DNA from: Gammaproteobacteria bacterium
Lineage (GTDB): Bacteria; Pseudomonadota; Gammaproteobacteria; Pseudomonadales; Pseudohongiellaceae
DNA: 64,000 nucleotides
Direction: 5' to 3'
Assembly (NCBI GenBank): GCA_028818225.1
Contig: JAPPOG010000068.1
Span: forward strand, 1-64,000
Shown: positions 38,446 to 49,076 of the stretch, one piece after another
Position numbering within the stretch: the stretch's first letter is position 1
Layout: each line of letters begins with the position of its first letter
Notes under the pieces: generated by a model
What the model was told of the DNA's origin: nothing
Database searches by the model: none
Seen by the model: the letters and a program-made list of their open reading frames with translations, nothing else
Program-made: the position numbers and the translations under genes

Positions 38446-41270
38446 GCGAGCACCTTCTTTATATATTGCCCGGTGTAAGAGTTTTTCTTTTTGGCAACGT
38501 CTTCCGGCGTGCCTTCGGCGATGATCTTACCGCCGCCACTACCGCCCTCGGGTCCCAGGTCTACAATCCAGTCGGCAGTCTTGATGACATCGAGATTGTG
38601 TTCGATGACCACGATGGTATTGCCGTGATCCCTGAGGTGATGCAGTACCGCCAGCAGCTGGCGAATATCCTGGAAATGCAAGCCGGTGGTAGGCTCGTCG
38701 AGAATATAAAGGGTCTTGCCGGTATCCCGTTTGGACAGTTCACGTGAAAGTTTAACCCGCTGGGCTTCGCCACCTGATAAGGTTGTCGCCGCCTGACCCA
38801 GCCGGATATAAGAAAGACCAACATCCATGAGTGTTTGCAGCTTGCGCGCGATGGCGGGAATGGCGTCAAAGAATTCCCGGGCATCTTCTACGGTTAGCTC
38901 TAATACCTCGTTAATGTTTAATCCTTTATATTTCACCTCTAAAGTTTCGCGGTTGTAGCGTTTCCCTTTGCACACGTCACAGGAAACATACACATCGGGC
39001 AAGAAGTGCATCTCGACTTTAACCACACCGTCACCCTGGCAGGCCTCACAACGGCCACCTTTTACATTGAAACTGAAGCGCCCGGGTTTGTAGCCGCGGG
39101 AACGGGCTTCCTGGGTGCCAGCAAAAAGTTCACGCACCGGCGTGAAAATGCCGGTATAGGTTGCCGGATTAGAGCGGGGGGTGCGGCCGATAGGGCTCTG
39201 GTCGATGTCGACACATTTATCCAGGTGTTCCAGGCCTTCGATGCTTTCGTACCTGGCGGGGGTTAAGGTGGAAGCCTTGTTGAGTTTGGTTGCCGTAATG
39301 GGATAGAGCGTACTGTTTATCAACGTGGACTTACCGGAACCGGAGACGCCAGTAATACAGGTAAACAAACCGACTGGAAGCGTTAAATCAATAGTCTGCA
39401 AGTTGTTGCCGCTGGCCCCTTTTAATTCGAGAATTTTCTTTTCGTTGTAAGGCGTGCGGGCTTTAGGGATGGCAATCACTTCCTTGCCGCTGAGAAATTT
39501 ACCGGTAAGCGAATCACTGGCTTTTTCAATATTCTTGATTGGACCTTCCGCAACAATGGTGCCGCCATGGACACCGGCACCGGGACCAATATCGATAATA
39601 TGATCGGCACTGCGGATAGCTTCTTCGTCATGCTCGACGACGATGACGGTATTGCCCAGGTCTCTTAGATGAAACAGCGTATTTAATAAACGGTTATTGT
39701 CGCGCTGATGCAAGCCGATGGAAGGTTCGTCGAGAATGTACATGACGCCAACCAATCCAGCACCGATCTGACTGGCCAATCGAATACGTTGTGCCTCACC
39801 ACCGGATAAGGTGTCTGCCGAACGACTCAGGGTCAGGTAATTTAAACCGACATCTTCCAGAAACTTCAGTCGGTCCTGCAATTCTTTCAAGACTTTTTCG
39901 GCGATCTTGGCGCGTTTGCCGGTCAGCTTTAGTTGCTTGATGTAGTCCGCCGCAGCGGTGACCGTCATTTCGGTAATCTGGGGAAGGTTGGCGCCTTTGA
40001 TCAAGACGAAGCGGGCATCGCGACGCAGTCGAGTGCCTGCACAATCCGGACAGGGTTGGGAAGCGAGATACTTGGCCAGTTCTTCCCGCACCATGTTGGA
40101 TTCCGTTTCCCGATAGCGGCGTTCCATGTTGGGCAGGATGCCTTCAAACGGCCAGCTGCGGGTATAAGTACTGCCCCTGTCATTGACGTATTTGAAAGCG
40201 ATGACTTCCTTGCCACTTCCCCGCAAGATGATGTCCCGGTGTTTCCCACTCAGCTTGTTAAACGGCACATCGATACCGAAGCCGTAATGTTCGGCGAGAG
40301 AGGTGAGCATCTGGAAGTAAAAGATGTTGCGACGATCCCAACCGCGAATGGCACCTTCCGCCAGTGAAAGCGATTCATCGGTAATGATGCGTGATTCATC
40401 AAAGAACTGTTTCAGACCGAGACCATCACAACTGGCGCAAGCGCCAGCAGGGCTATTAAAGGAAAACAGTTTGGGTTCCAGTTCGGAAATACTGTGACCG
40501 CATTTGGGGCAGGCAAAGAGGGCCGAGAATATCAGTTCTTCTTCCTGGTCTTTTTTGTCCATCATGCTGACTACCGCCAGCCCATCTGCCAGCTGGATCG
40601 CGGTTTCGAAACTCTCCGCCAGGCGCTGTTCGAGTCCTTCCTTTATCTTCAGGCGATCGATAACTACGTCGATGGAATGCTTCTTGTTTTTCTCAAGCGC
40701 CGGTGGGTAATCGATTTCACACACAATGCCGTCCACCCGCGCCCGAATAAAACCGCTGGTCTTTAGCTCATTAAAGATGTGGACATGCTCACCCTTGCGG
40801 TCCCGCACGATCGGCGCCAGCACCATGATGCGCGTATCCCTGGGCAACGCCATAACCTTGTCCACCATCTGGCTGACAGTCTGCGCTTCCAGCTTGATGT
40901 TGTGATCAGGACAATGGGGTTCGCCAACCCGGGCAAACAACAGCCTGAGGTAATCGTAAATCTCGGTAATGGTTCCCACTGTTGAGCGGGGATTATGGGA
41001 GGTGGATTTCTGTTCAATTGAAATTGCCGGTGACAAGCCTTCGATATGATCGATGTCCGGCTTTTCCATCATGGAAAGAAACTGACGGGCATAAGTAGAG
41101 AGTGACTCTACATAACGGCGTTGCCCTTCGGCATACAAGGTGTCGAAGGCGAGTGAAGATTTTCCCGAACCAGACAATCCTGTAATCACCACCAGCTTAT
41201 CGCGGGGGATGGTGAGGTTAATATTTTTAAGATTGTGGGTGCGGGCACCCCGTACCAGAATCTGATCCAT
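38442..41270 (-). CDS. uvrA: Excinuclease ABC subunit A
   Basis: [65 protein letters not shown]; two ABC signatures; CxxC zinc motifs. Confidence 0.99.
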   Translation of the reverse strand: MDQILVRGARTHNLKNINLTIPRDKLVVITGLSGSGKSSLAFDTLYAEGQRRYVESLSTYARQFLSMMEKPDIDHIEGLSPAISIEQKSTSHNPRSTVGTITEIYDYLRLLFARVGEPHCPDHNIKLEAQTVSQMVDKVMALPRDTRIMVLAPIVRDRKGEHVHIFNELKTSGFIRARVDGIVCEIDYPPALEKNKKHSIDVVIDRLKIKEGLEQRLAESFETAIQLADGLAVVSMMDKKDQEEELIFSALFACPKCGHSISELEPKLFSFNSPAGACASCDGLGLKQFFDESRIITDESLSLAEGAIRGWDRRNIFYFQMLTSLAEHYGFGIDVPFNKLSGKHRDIILRGSGKEVIAFKYVNDRGSTYTRSWPFEGILPNMERRYRETESNMVREELAKYLASQPCPDCAGTRLRRDARFVLIKGANLPQITEMTVTAAADYIKQLKLTGKRAKIAEKVLKELQDRLKFLEDVGLNYLTLSRSADTLSGGEAQRIRLASQIGAGLVGVMYILDEPSIGLHQRDNNRLLNTLFHLRDLGNTVIVVEHDEEAIRSADHIIDIGPGAGVHGGTIVAEGPIKNIEKASDSLTGKFLSGKEVIAIPKARTPYNEKKILELKGASGNNLQTIDLTLPVGLFTCITGVSGSGKSTLINSTLYPITATKLNKASTLTPARYESIEGLEHLDKCVDIDQSPIGRTPRSNPATYTGIFTPVRELFAGTQEARSRGYKPGRFSFNVKGGRCEACQGDGVVKVEMHFLPDVYVSCDVCKGKRYNRETLEVKYKGLNINEVLELTVEDAREFFDAIPAIARKLQTLMDVGLSYIRLGQAATTLSGGEAQRVKLSRELSKRDTGKTLYILDEPTTGLHFQDIRQLLAVLHHLRDHGNTIVVIEHNLDVIKTADWIVDLGPEGGSGGGKIIAEGTPEDVAKKKNSYTGQYIKKVLA

Positions 41271-41669
41271 GATTAGCCTGAAATTGCTCGGCGAAACGCA
41301 CCATTATCTTTAATTTTTGTATGCGAGCAAAGGGCGTGTTCAAAATCATTTTCTTCCTGTGCAAAAAAATCTGTGCACCCGCAAATGTCGGATTGAGCTG
41401 CTCGTTCAATCGGCCAATCCAGTCACCAATCACAGATTGGTGTCGTTCACCTGCGCAGTAAGCTATCGCTTCCAATAGCGCTTGGTTCACCCCTGGCTAC
41501 TCCTGCGAGATCCTGCAGTCCGAATGGCCTCAGCTTTTCGATCGTTTCTTACGAAATGAAATTGGAATCGAATAAGGCGGCAGTAAATTGATCAATTTTT
41601 AGCCAAGAGAAAATCTTTCATTTTTAAAAAAGGCAGCGGACTCAAGCAGGTGAAGAGGCAGGAAGGATA

Positions 41670-41828
41670 TTGAGTGACTGGCGCCAGGGGTGAGGCGAGC
41701 GTATTAATGAAAGCGCCAGCTTTCAGCGATAGCGAACGACGCCAATCTTCGATTGGCGGCTGGGCCGGGCGCGGGAGTAGGCCAGGGAAGGCCGACAGAG
41801 TTACGAATTAATACCTGGCCACACTCAA
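41670..41828. ncRNA. Candidate structured RNA / palindromic element between uvrA and ssb
   Basis: Nested arms TTGAGTG/CACTCAA, GCCAGG/CCTGGC, TATTAAT/ATTAATA enclosing hairpins GAAAGC-GCCA-GCTTTC, CGCCAATC-TTC-GATTGGCG and GGCC-N6-GGCC; strand not determinable. Confidence 0.4.
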
Positions 41829-41932
41829 CGTACTAATCCGCTTTTTAATTTCCTCTGAAATTTCCTAATCTTCCTTCCGTTGGTATAGACTTGTGGCTTA
41901 ATTCTATTTTGATCCGAAAAGGGGACAGTCAC

Positions 41933-42418
41933 GTGGCAAGTCGAGGTGTAAACAAAGCAATTCTGGTAGGTAATGTGGGGAACGAACCAGAAGTCAGGTA
42001 TATGCCCAATGGTAATGCTGTCGCAAATGTTTCCATCGCCACCAGTGATAGCTGGAAAGATAAAAATACCGGCGAGCAACAGGAACGTACCGAGTGGCAC
42101 CGCGTGGTGTTCTTTAATCGGCTGGCTGAAATCGTCGAGCAATACGTGAAGAAAGGATCGAAACTATATATAGAAGGTAGATTGCAAACCCGATCTTGGG
42201 AGCAGGATGGGGTCAAGCGTTACACCACCGAAATAGTTGCCAGCGAAATGCAAATGCTGGACTCAAGGGGATCGCAAGGCGCGCAGGATTTTGGTAACCA
42301 ACCTCCCCAGGGCGGCGACCAGGCTGGCGGTGGTGGTGGACAGCAACCACAAGCCGCTGCCAGTCAACAACAAGCGCCAGGGAATTTCGACAACTTTGAT
42401 GATGATATACCGTTTTAA
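41933..42418 (+). CDS. ssb: Single-stranded DNA-binding protein
   Basis: GTG start, [38 protein letters not shown]...[14 protein letters not shown]-terminal DDDIPF. Confidence 0.98.
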   Translation: MASRGVNKAILVGNVGNEPEVRYMPNGNAVANVSIATSDSWKDKNTGEQQERTEWHRVVFFNRLAEIVEQYVKKGSKLYIEGRLQTRSWEQDGVKRYTTEIVASEMQMLDSRGSQGAQDFGNQPPQGGDQAGGGGGQQPQAAASQQQAPGNFDNFDDDIPF

Positions 42419-42763
42419 CGGAGCTATTGCGCGCCACACTGTCTTCGTTAAATCTCTCCTTAAACCGGGCACTTACTCCCGTATAAGCTCACGCTTTGCG
42501 TCAAGATTTGCCTTGCCAGCCAGGCACTGGTAACGGTTCTCAAAATCGCAAAATCCCTGTTCAATCTGAGAAACAAATCTTTCAACTTGAGACTTTTTAG
42601 CTGGTCGCAGTTTACGACCAGGTATTTTTTTGATCCAGGAGACTTCCTTGGCTACTCGACTGAGCTCACGCAAAGCCCCGTCATACTTGACTTCCCGCCA
42701 TCTTTGCCTGAAGTTTAAGGGATCTGTTGTAATTGGGTACCCGGTTGAGGGTAAGTAGTTGAT

Positions 42764-43711
42764 TTGAAGCTCTTTATAGTCGGTGGCAACAGCCCTACGG
42801 CCAAGGATTTGATTGAGGTTCTGCGCAAGCGCAGGATTCGCTTTCAGGCACCTCCGGATTACCATTTTGATCCTGGAGATCCTGTCGGTATCGCCAAATT
42901 AGTAACGGATGCAGAGCCTACTCAGCTCATAAATCTGGCTGATTTTATTTCGACCAATCACAGCGCCTTGCGTCGGGCCGAGACCACAGAAGACCGTTGT
43001 TACCAGATTAACTCTCGCTTGCCCGCTGTGCTTGCCGAGATATGCAATCACTTGAACGTTCCCATCATGCATTTATCCAATGCCTATGTATTCGATGGCA
43101 CCAAGAAACTCGGCTACAACGAAAATGACGAAACTAATCCCCAGGGAGTTTATGGGCTGGCTTCATTGCAGGGTGAACGGGCAGTAAGGCAACACAATAA
43201 CCATATCGTGATTCGTTCTGGCTGGTTGTTTGGTAAAAAGAAAAAGGGACTGATCAAATCCTGGATCAGGGCAACCAAAAGAGATGGGGGCAGGGTGGCA
43301 GCTACCAGTCGACGCTTGTCACCAACTTATACAGGGCATCTTGCCCAGGCAATTCTCGCCGTCATTCAGCAAGTGGATTGTGAAGCTAACGTATGGGGTA
43401 CTTACCATTATTCGGGTCTGGAAACCAAACGAGAAAGCGAATTTGTCGAGCAGGTCATCAAGTATGCGGCGAATCATGATGAAGGGATTTATCAGCTTCT
43501 CGATTCCATCAATGTGATTGAACAGGATGTGCATGCTCCGGAAATTTTTAATTCCACGCTTTCCAGTAAGAAGATCTTTGACACTTTTGGCATAAAACAA
43601 AAATCCTGGCACGGCAATTTGCAGGAAGTCATCAAGACGCTGTACAAGGGCGTTTATCGAACCGGTAGCTCTGCACCGGAAAATGAGTCTACTGAATCCG
43701 ATGCGGCCTGA
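42764..43711 (+). CDS. RmlD/dTDP-4-dehydrorhamnose reductase-like NAD(P)-binding protein
   Basis: TTG start, MKLFIVGGNSPTAKDLIEVL; LSNAYVFDGTKKLGYNENDETNPQGVYGLASLQGERAVRQ; RSGWLFG. Confidence 0.83.
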   Translation: MKLFIVGGNSPTAKDLIEVLRKRRIRFQAPPDYHFDPGDPVGIAKLVTDAEPTQLINLADFISTNHSALRRAETTEDRCYQINSRLPAVLAEICNHLNVPIMHLSNAYVFDGTKKLGYNENDETNPQGVYGLASLQGERAVRQHNNHIVIRSGWLFGKKKKGLIKSWIRATKRDGGRVAATSRRLSPTYTGHLAQAILAVIQQVDCEANVWGTYHYSGLETKRESEFVEQVIKYAANHDEGIYQLLDSINVIEQDVHAPEIFNSTLSSKKIFDTFGIKQKSWHGNLQEVIKTLYKGVYRTGSSAPENESTESDAA

Positions 43712-43728
43712 CGGCGCTTAATTATTCC

Positions 43729-44937
43729 ATGGCACTTACTCCAGTAAAGCAGGCATTTGAAACCTTACTCGGTTCGCTGACGTCCATAGATGAAAGTGAA
43801 ACGGTTGCCATTATGGATTGCACAGGTCGGGTATTAGCCCAAAACCTGGTTTCCACAGTGAATGTCCCGCCCTTAACCAATAGTGCGATGGATGGCTATG
43901 CAGTGCGCTCCGAGGATTTGGGGACTCAACCAGTCACTCTGAAAATTTCACAACGAATTGCCGCGGGTGAAGTTGGCAATCCCATTAGTACCGGACAAGC
44001 TGCCAGGATTTTTACTGGCGCGCCCATACCGGAGGGAGCGGATGCGGTGGTGATGCAGGAAAACTGCGAAGCAGAGAACGGCAGTGTCAAAATTTTGCAA
44101 AATGTGGAGAGTGGCGAAAACTTGCGGCAAGCAGGGGAGGATATTAAAGCGGGTGCCACCTTGCTGCATGCTGGTCATCGCCTGCGGCCACAGGATATTG
44201 GCCTGGCAGCTTCTACTGGTACAACAGAATTAACAGTCAAACGTAAACTGCGGGTTGCAGTGCTGACTACTGGTGATGAGTTGGTTCCGCCGGGCAATGA
44301 ACTCAAACCCGGGCAGATTTATAACTCCAATTACTACTCCCTTGCAGCGCTTTTGCATGAACTGGATTGTGAAGTGGAAGAGCTGGGTGTTGTGGTTGAT
44401 GATTTCGAAGAAACGAAGAAAGTGCTTCTGCATGCTGCCGCAAAGGTAGATTGCGTTATCAGTACGGGTGGCGTGTCAGTGGGTGAAGAAGATCATGTAA
44501 AAGCTGCTGTGGAAGCAAACGGCCATCTGGATTTATGGAAGCTTGCCATCAAGCCGGGTAAGCCATTTGCCAGCGGTAAAATAGGTTCGACACAATTCTT
44601 TGGCTTGCCGGGCAATCCGGTTTCCGCTTTCGTCACTTTTCTCTTACTGGTAAAGCCCTGTCTGCTAAAAATGCTTGGTAGTGAAGCAAGCCAGCCGCGG
44701 GGATTTCCAGTGGTGGCGGATTTTAAAGCCCAGGAATCCGGCGATCGGCAGGAATATATTCGGGCCAGCCTGCATCGCATCGGTGCCGAAGTGCGGGTAA
44801 AACCCTATGAGAATCAAAGCTCTGGCGTGGGGGCCTCCTTGAGCGGTGCTCAGGGACTTGCGATAATTCCACCTTACACCGCCGTTGCCCAAGGCGACGT
44901 ACTCGAATTCATACCTTTTACCGAACTACTGGGATAA
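43729..44937 (+). CDS. moeA: Molybdopterin molybdotransferase
   Basis: PPLTNSAMDGYAVRSED, IFTGAPIPEGADAVVMQE, VLTTGDELVPPG, ISTGGVSVGEEDHVK, GLPGNPVSAFVTF. Confidence 0.97.
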   Translation: MALTPVKQAFETLLGSLTSIDESETVAIMDCTGRVLAQNLVSTVNVPPLTNSAMDGYAVRSEDLGTQPVTLKISQRIAAGEVGNPISTGQAARIFTGAPIPEGADAVVMQENCEAENGSVKILQNVESGENLRQAGEDIKAGATLLHAGHRLRPQDIGLAASTGTTELTVKRKLRVAVLTTGDELVPPGNELKPGQIYNSNYYSLAALLHELDCEVEELGVVVDDFEETKKVLLHAAAKVDCVISTGGVSVGEEDHVKAAVEANGHLDLWKLAIKPGKPFASGKIGSTQFFGLPGNPVSAFVTFLLLVKPCLLKMLGSEASQPRGFPVVADFKAQESGDRQEYIRASLHRIGAEVRVKPYENQSSGVGASLSGAQGLAIIPPYTAVAQGDVLEFIPFTELLG

Positions 44938-44943
44938 GCCATT

Positions 44944-45663
44944 TTGAACAAATTACGGCTTACATTGCTTTCTCTCCCCCTCTTGTTTGCTGCTTGCGAG
45001 ACTCAGCGGTCCGTGGAAGAAATCGAAGGAAGCCAGGAAGTGGTCATGCCGGATATTCGTCCTGCCAGCGCACCGCCTGTGGTTATTCCCGCTGTGCAAA
45101 CCGAGCGGGAGCGACTCATTGCCGATACCTTGTTCGAGGGGCTGCAGGCGCTCGATGATGATCGCCTGATGACGCCAATTGATGACAATGCCCATCAACG
45201 TTTCCAACGGGTGCTGGCAATGGATCCGGCTAATGAAATTGCTGTTGATGGCTTAAACAGGATTGTTGTGCGTTACGTGGAATTGTCGGCGGAGGCCAGT
45301 CGCCGTGGCTTGTTTGCCAATGCGGAGGCCCTGCTGGAAAACGCGCGCAATATAAATGATAAACATCCCGCCTTGCTGCAAGCCTGGATCGCACTGGAGT
45401 CAGAACGTAATTCTGAAGACCTGTTTTTTAATCTCGACAATCGGGAATTTAATCGTCGCAGTCAAGGCGCGCAATTACAGTTGGCGAATATCGCTGCGCA
45501 AGCGCGGGAACATGATGCTTTTGTTTTAATAACTGCGCCTAATGATGAACTGGCGCGCTGGATGTTTCTGGAAATGCGCGATGCGCTGGGCGGCTATCGT
45601 CTGCGTGGCAACATTGAGCTGGCCGGACAAACCAGCATCAGGCTAAGGATGCCAGATAATTGA
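44944..45663 (+). CDS. Hypothetical lipoprotein
   Basis: TTG start, LLFAAC lipobox, TPR-like helical content, precedes DUF2333 gene. Confidence 0.7.
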   Translation: MNKLRLTLLSLPLLFAACETQRSVEEIEGSQEVVMPDIRPASAPPVVIPAVQTERERLIADTLFEGLQALDDDRLMTPIDDNAHQRFQRVLAMDPANEIAVDGLNRIVVRYVELSAEASRRGLFANAEALLENARNINDKHPALLQAWIALESERNSEDLFFNLDNREFNRRSQGAQLQLANIAAQAREHDAFVLITAPNDELARWMFLEMRDALGGYRLRGNIELAGQTSIRLRMPDN

Positions 45664-45673
45664 GGAGCAAACG

Positions 45674-46729
45674 ATGGAGTTTTGGAATTCCCTCAAGGAA
45701 AAATTTCGTAATGTTGTAGCTGTCTTCAAGCCAAGTGAGGATGGTGCGACGCTGCGTAAGATAATTTTCTCTTTGCTTGGCATAATCCTGATTTTTATCC
45801 TTGTGGTTGGGATGTACTGGAGTCGCGAACCGGCTCAGTTCTCAATTGCGCAAAACACGGCAGAAAAGCTTGCGGTTTCCGGAAATCAATACGTAGTGGG
45901 CGCGGCTACCACTGCAGCAATGATTCGCGTGTCAGAAACACTGTTGCAAAAACCCGGTGGTTACCTGACTAACGATGTCATGCCGCCTGGTATGTATTTA
46001 GACAATATTCCTAACTGGGAATTTGGTGCACTGGTACAGGTACGAGATTTATCCCGTGCCTTCAGGGAAAGTTTCAGTCGTTCCCAATCCCAGTCTACAG
46101 AAGACCCAGACCTGATTATCAGCGAACCGCAGTTTCATTTTGATAATGACAGCTGGTTGTTTCCGCCCACCGAGGTGGAATACAACGAAGCGGTTGCAAG
46201 TCTTTATTCTTATTTGGGTAGAATCGCCGATCCTGCAAATGCCAATGCACAGTTTTTTGCCCGGGCGGATAATCTTTCTGACTGGTTGCTAAATGTTGAG
46301 TCCCGTTTGGGAAGTTTGTCGCAACGCCTGAGTGCCAGTGTTGGGCAGGAACGCGTAAACACCGATATGGCTGGGGAGACTGGTGCAGCCCAATCCACTC
46401 CGACCCAGGCAGAGATGTCGATTCGAACTCCCTGGTTACAAATCGATGATGTGTTCTATGAAGCGCGGGGTGCCTCCTGGGCTTTGCTGCATTTTCTGCT
46501 GGCAGTGAGAACGGATTTCGAAGCGGTGCTGGAAGACAAGAATGCCATGGCCAGTCTCGATCAGATCATTCGCGAACTGGAAGCGAGCCAGCGCACGGTG
46601 TTCTTTCCAGTGATACTAAATGGTTCGGGTTTCGGGATATTTGCCAATCATTCATTAACGATGGCGAACTATATTTCCCGTGCCAATGCCGCCATTATTG
46701 ATCTACGAAATCTTCTGGAGCAGGGATAG
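45674..46729 (+). CDS. DUF2333 family protein
   Basis: QKPGGYLTNDVMPPGMYLDNIPNWEFGALVQVRDLSRAFRESFSRSQSQS signature. Confidence 0.9.
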   Translation: MEFWNSLKEKFRNVVAVFKPSEDGATLRKIIFSLLGIILIFILVVGMYWSREPAQFSIAQNTAEKLAVSGNQYVVGAATTAAMIRVSETLLQKPGGYLTNDVMPPGMYLDNIPNWEFGALVQVRDLSRAFRESFSRSQSQSTEDPDLIISEPQFHFDNDSWLFPPTEVEYNEAVASLYSYLGRIADPANANAQFFARADNLSDWLLNVESRLGSLSQRLSASVGQERVNTDMAGETGAAQSTPTQAEMSIRTPWLQIDDVFYEARGASWALLHFLLAVRTDFEAVLEDKNAMASLDQIIRELEASQRTVFFPVILNGSGFGIFANHSLTMANYISRANAAIIDLRNLLEQG

Positions 46730-46806
46730 AACTAATTAGCCTGTTTTACTGTCAAAGTTTGAACTGGCTGGTAGTCCTTCTTTTTTGTTCCTCCTATAGT
46801 TTTTCT

Positions 46807-47343
46807 ATGTTTTTCACTTCAATCTTTCGGGCCTATTTTCGTTTAGCGGTGTTCGCTGTAGGTATCCTGCTGGGAATCCAGGTACCCAGCTTCGTGGCGC
46901 AATACAGCCAGCGCATCGATGCTCATTATCGCGAGGTGAGTATTAATATCAGTGGCTTTCAGGCCACTGCTGATCGCTTATTCGATGGGGACTTGGACGC
47001 CTTAATCGCTTATTATGCCGACAGCAATGACGAGGTCTTCGAGAGTGATGCGGCAAGTATTCGCCTGATTGCGAATCGTTACGCCCGAATTCGCCACGAA
47101 CGGAACGCCTTGCAGAATAATGGGCTGGCGGTGGCCATGCATGTTATGTTTGCTGCAGATCAGGAATTCCTGGATGAAGCACTGGAACAATATGCCTACA
47201 CAGTGCCTCTGAATTCCATCGCGATACAATGGGGGATAGCGCTCGCAATTTTTATTACCCTAACACTGGACCTGTGTATCTTTGGTTGTCAGAAATGTTA
47301 TGGACTGGTGAGGCGCAGAAAGTCGGGAGTGAGCACAACATAA
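46807..47343 (+). CDS. DUF2937 family membrane protein
   Basis: Start MFFTSIFRAYFRLAVFAVGILLGIQVPSFVAQYSQRIDAHYREV. Confidence 0.83.
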   Translation: MFFTSIFRAYFRLAVFAVGILLGIQVPSFVAQYSQRIDAHYREVSINISGFQATADRLFDGDLDALIAYYADSNDEVFESDAASIRLIANRYARIRHERNALQNNGLAVAMHVMFAADQEFLDEALEQYAYTVPLNSIAIQWGIALAIFITLTLDLCIFGCQKCYGLVRRRKSGVSTT

Positions 47344-47353
47344 GAGTCACGCT

Positions 47354-48448
47354 TTGAAGAATGTATTTTCACTAAAACACTACTTCCCAATTTTTACTTG
47401 GGGTTCAAACTATACCAAACCAAAGTTTGCTGATGACACGGTCGCTGCGCTAATCGTAGCTATCATGCTGATTCCGCAGGCTCTGGCCTATGCCTTGCTG
47501 GCAGGATTGCCGGCAGAGACTGGCTTGTATGCCAGCATAGTTGGCTTATCGGTGTATGCCATTTTTGGTACCAGTAACAGCTTGTCGGTTGCGCCGGTCG
47601 CGGTAATTTCCCTAATGACGGCAGCAGCACTGGCCAAGCTTTCTCTCCCTGCGGATCAGTTAATGACAGCGGCACTGGCGCTGACCTTTTTGTCAGGCGT
47701 GTTTCTCTTATTGCTGGGTTTGCTGCGCCTTGGATTCATGGCGAACTTTTTATCTCATCCGGTTATCAGTGCCTTTGTCACGGCATCGGCCTTGATTATA
47801 GGATTGAGCCAAATGCAGCATGTGTTAGGTGTTTCCGCTAATGGCCAGAACTTTGTTGCGCTGTTCATTTCGCTACTAGGAGAAATCGCAAACACAAACC
47901 TGGTGACACTTGTATTAGGTGTAGGCTCCATAATTTTTATCGTCTTTGGTAAAACTGTAATCAAGTCACTCTGCCTGCAATTCGGAGTTGACCAGCGTAT
48001 CGCCACAACCCTGTCCAGAGCGGGACCATTATTAGTTGCGTTGATTACCGGCTTGCTGGCTTATGTCTTGCGCCTGGATCAATACGGTGTGCAGTTATTG
48101 GGAGAAGTACCCCAGGGCCTGCCTGCCTTCGGGTTACCCGATATGTCCCCGGATTTATTGGGCGCATTGGCGGGATCGGCATTGCTGATTTCAATAATTA
48201 GCTTTGTTGAATCCATTTCTGTTGCCCAGACTCTTGCTGCCAGAAGAAGGGAAAGAGTGGACCTGGACCAGGAGCTGGTTGGCCTTGGCGCAGCTAACCT
48301 GGCGTCTTCCTTTAGTGGTGGTTTTCCCATAAGCGGCGGTTTTTCCCGTTCGGTAGTCAATTTCGAAGCAGGGGCGGCAACACCGGCAGCGGGTTTGTTT
48401 ACCGCCATACTGATAGCTAACGTAGCCCTGTACTTCACGCCGGCGTAG
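47354..48448 (+). CDS. SulP family inorganic anion transporter, N-terminal part (ends at in-frame TAG)
   Basis: DDTVAALIVAIMLIPQALAYALLAGLPAETGLYASIVGLSVYAIFGTS; FSGGFPISGGFSRSVVNFEAGAATPAAGLF. Confidence 0.93.
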   Translation: MKNVFSLKHYFPIFTWGSNYTKPKFADDTVAALIVAIMLIPQALAYALLAGLPAETGLYASIVGLSVYAIFGTSNSLSVAPVAVISLMTAAALAKLSLPADQLMTAALALTFLSGVFLLLLGLLRLGFMANFLSHPVISAFVTASALIIGLSQMQHVLGVSANGQNFVALFISLLGEIANTNLVTLVLGVGSIIFIVFGKTVIKSLCLQFGVDQRIATTLSRAGPLLVALITGLLAYVLRLDQYGVQLLGEVPQGLPAFGLPDMSPDLLGALAGSALLISIISFVESISVAQTLAARRRERVDLDQELVGLGAANLASSFSGGFPISGGFSRSVVNFEAGAATPAAGLFTAILIANVALYFTPA

Positions 48449-48520
48449 TTCTGGCTGCCACGGGTTACCCTGGCGGCAATTATCATCGTAGCAATTTACG
48501 GGCTCATCGATTTTTCTGTA

Positions 48521-49066
48521 TTGCGAAAATCCTGGAAATATTCCAAAGCTGACTTCGCCGCCGTATTTATAACGCTCATTTTAACCCTCACTGTTGGTGT
48601 AGAAGTAGGCATCGGTGCTGGCGTATTGGCCTCTATCCTGATTCATCTTTACAAGACTTCCCAGCCCCATGTTGCCGTCATAGGTCGGGTTCAGGGGACC
48701 GAACATTTCCGCAGTGTGGACCGACATACGGTGGAAACATTTGAAAACCAGCTTTCTATTCGCATTGATGAAAGTCTCTACTTTGCCAATACCCGATATC
48801 TCGAGGAACTAATCTTTAATCTCATCGCCGACAGGCCAAAGCTGGAGCATGTCATCCTGATGTGCACCGCGGTAAACAAGATCGACATGAGTGCCCTGGA
48901 AACTCTCGAGAAGATCAATGAGACCTTAATAGAATCAGGAATAAAGCTACACCTGTCAGAGGTTAAAGATCCCATCATGGGTAAACTCGCTACTACCGAA
49001 TTCTTCAGATCTCTTTCTGGTAATAATTATTTATCGCAGAACCAGGCTGTAGAAGACTTGCGCTAA
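48521..49066 (+). CDS. SulP transporter C-terminal part with STAS domain (same frame as 47354-48448)
   Basis: Continuation of SulP TM region (GVEVGIGAGVLASILIHLYKTSQPHVAVIGRVQGTEHFRSVDRHTVET) plus STAS domain; readable across TAG at 48446-48448. Confidence 0.9.
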   Translation: MRKSWKYSKADFAAVFITLILTLTVGVEVGIGAGVLASILIHLYKTSQPHVAVIGRVQGTEHFRSVDRHTVETFENQLSIRIDESLYFANTRYLEELIFNLIADRPKLEHVILMCTAVNKIDMSALETLEKINETLIESGIKLHLSEVKDPIMGKLATTEFFRSLSGNNYLSQNQAVEDLR

Positions 49067-49076
49067 TTTTTTTGTG

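Noticed and set aside
41227-41490. 87-aa minus-strand ORF overlapping the uvrA start
   Set aside because: Overlaps uvrA 5' end in another frame; no family resemblance.
41271-41932. Shared SOS box between uvrA and ssb as in E. coli
   Set aside because: No CTGT-N8-ACAG match found by eye in the gap.
42473-42865. 130-aa minus-strand ORF between ssb and the RmlD-like gene
   Set aside because: Overlaps the RmlD-like gene by about 100 nt on the opposite strand, and I do not recognise the product; possibly real but unsupported.
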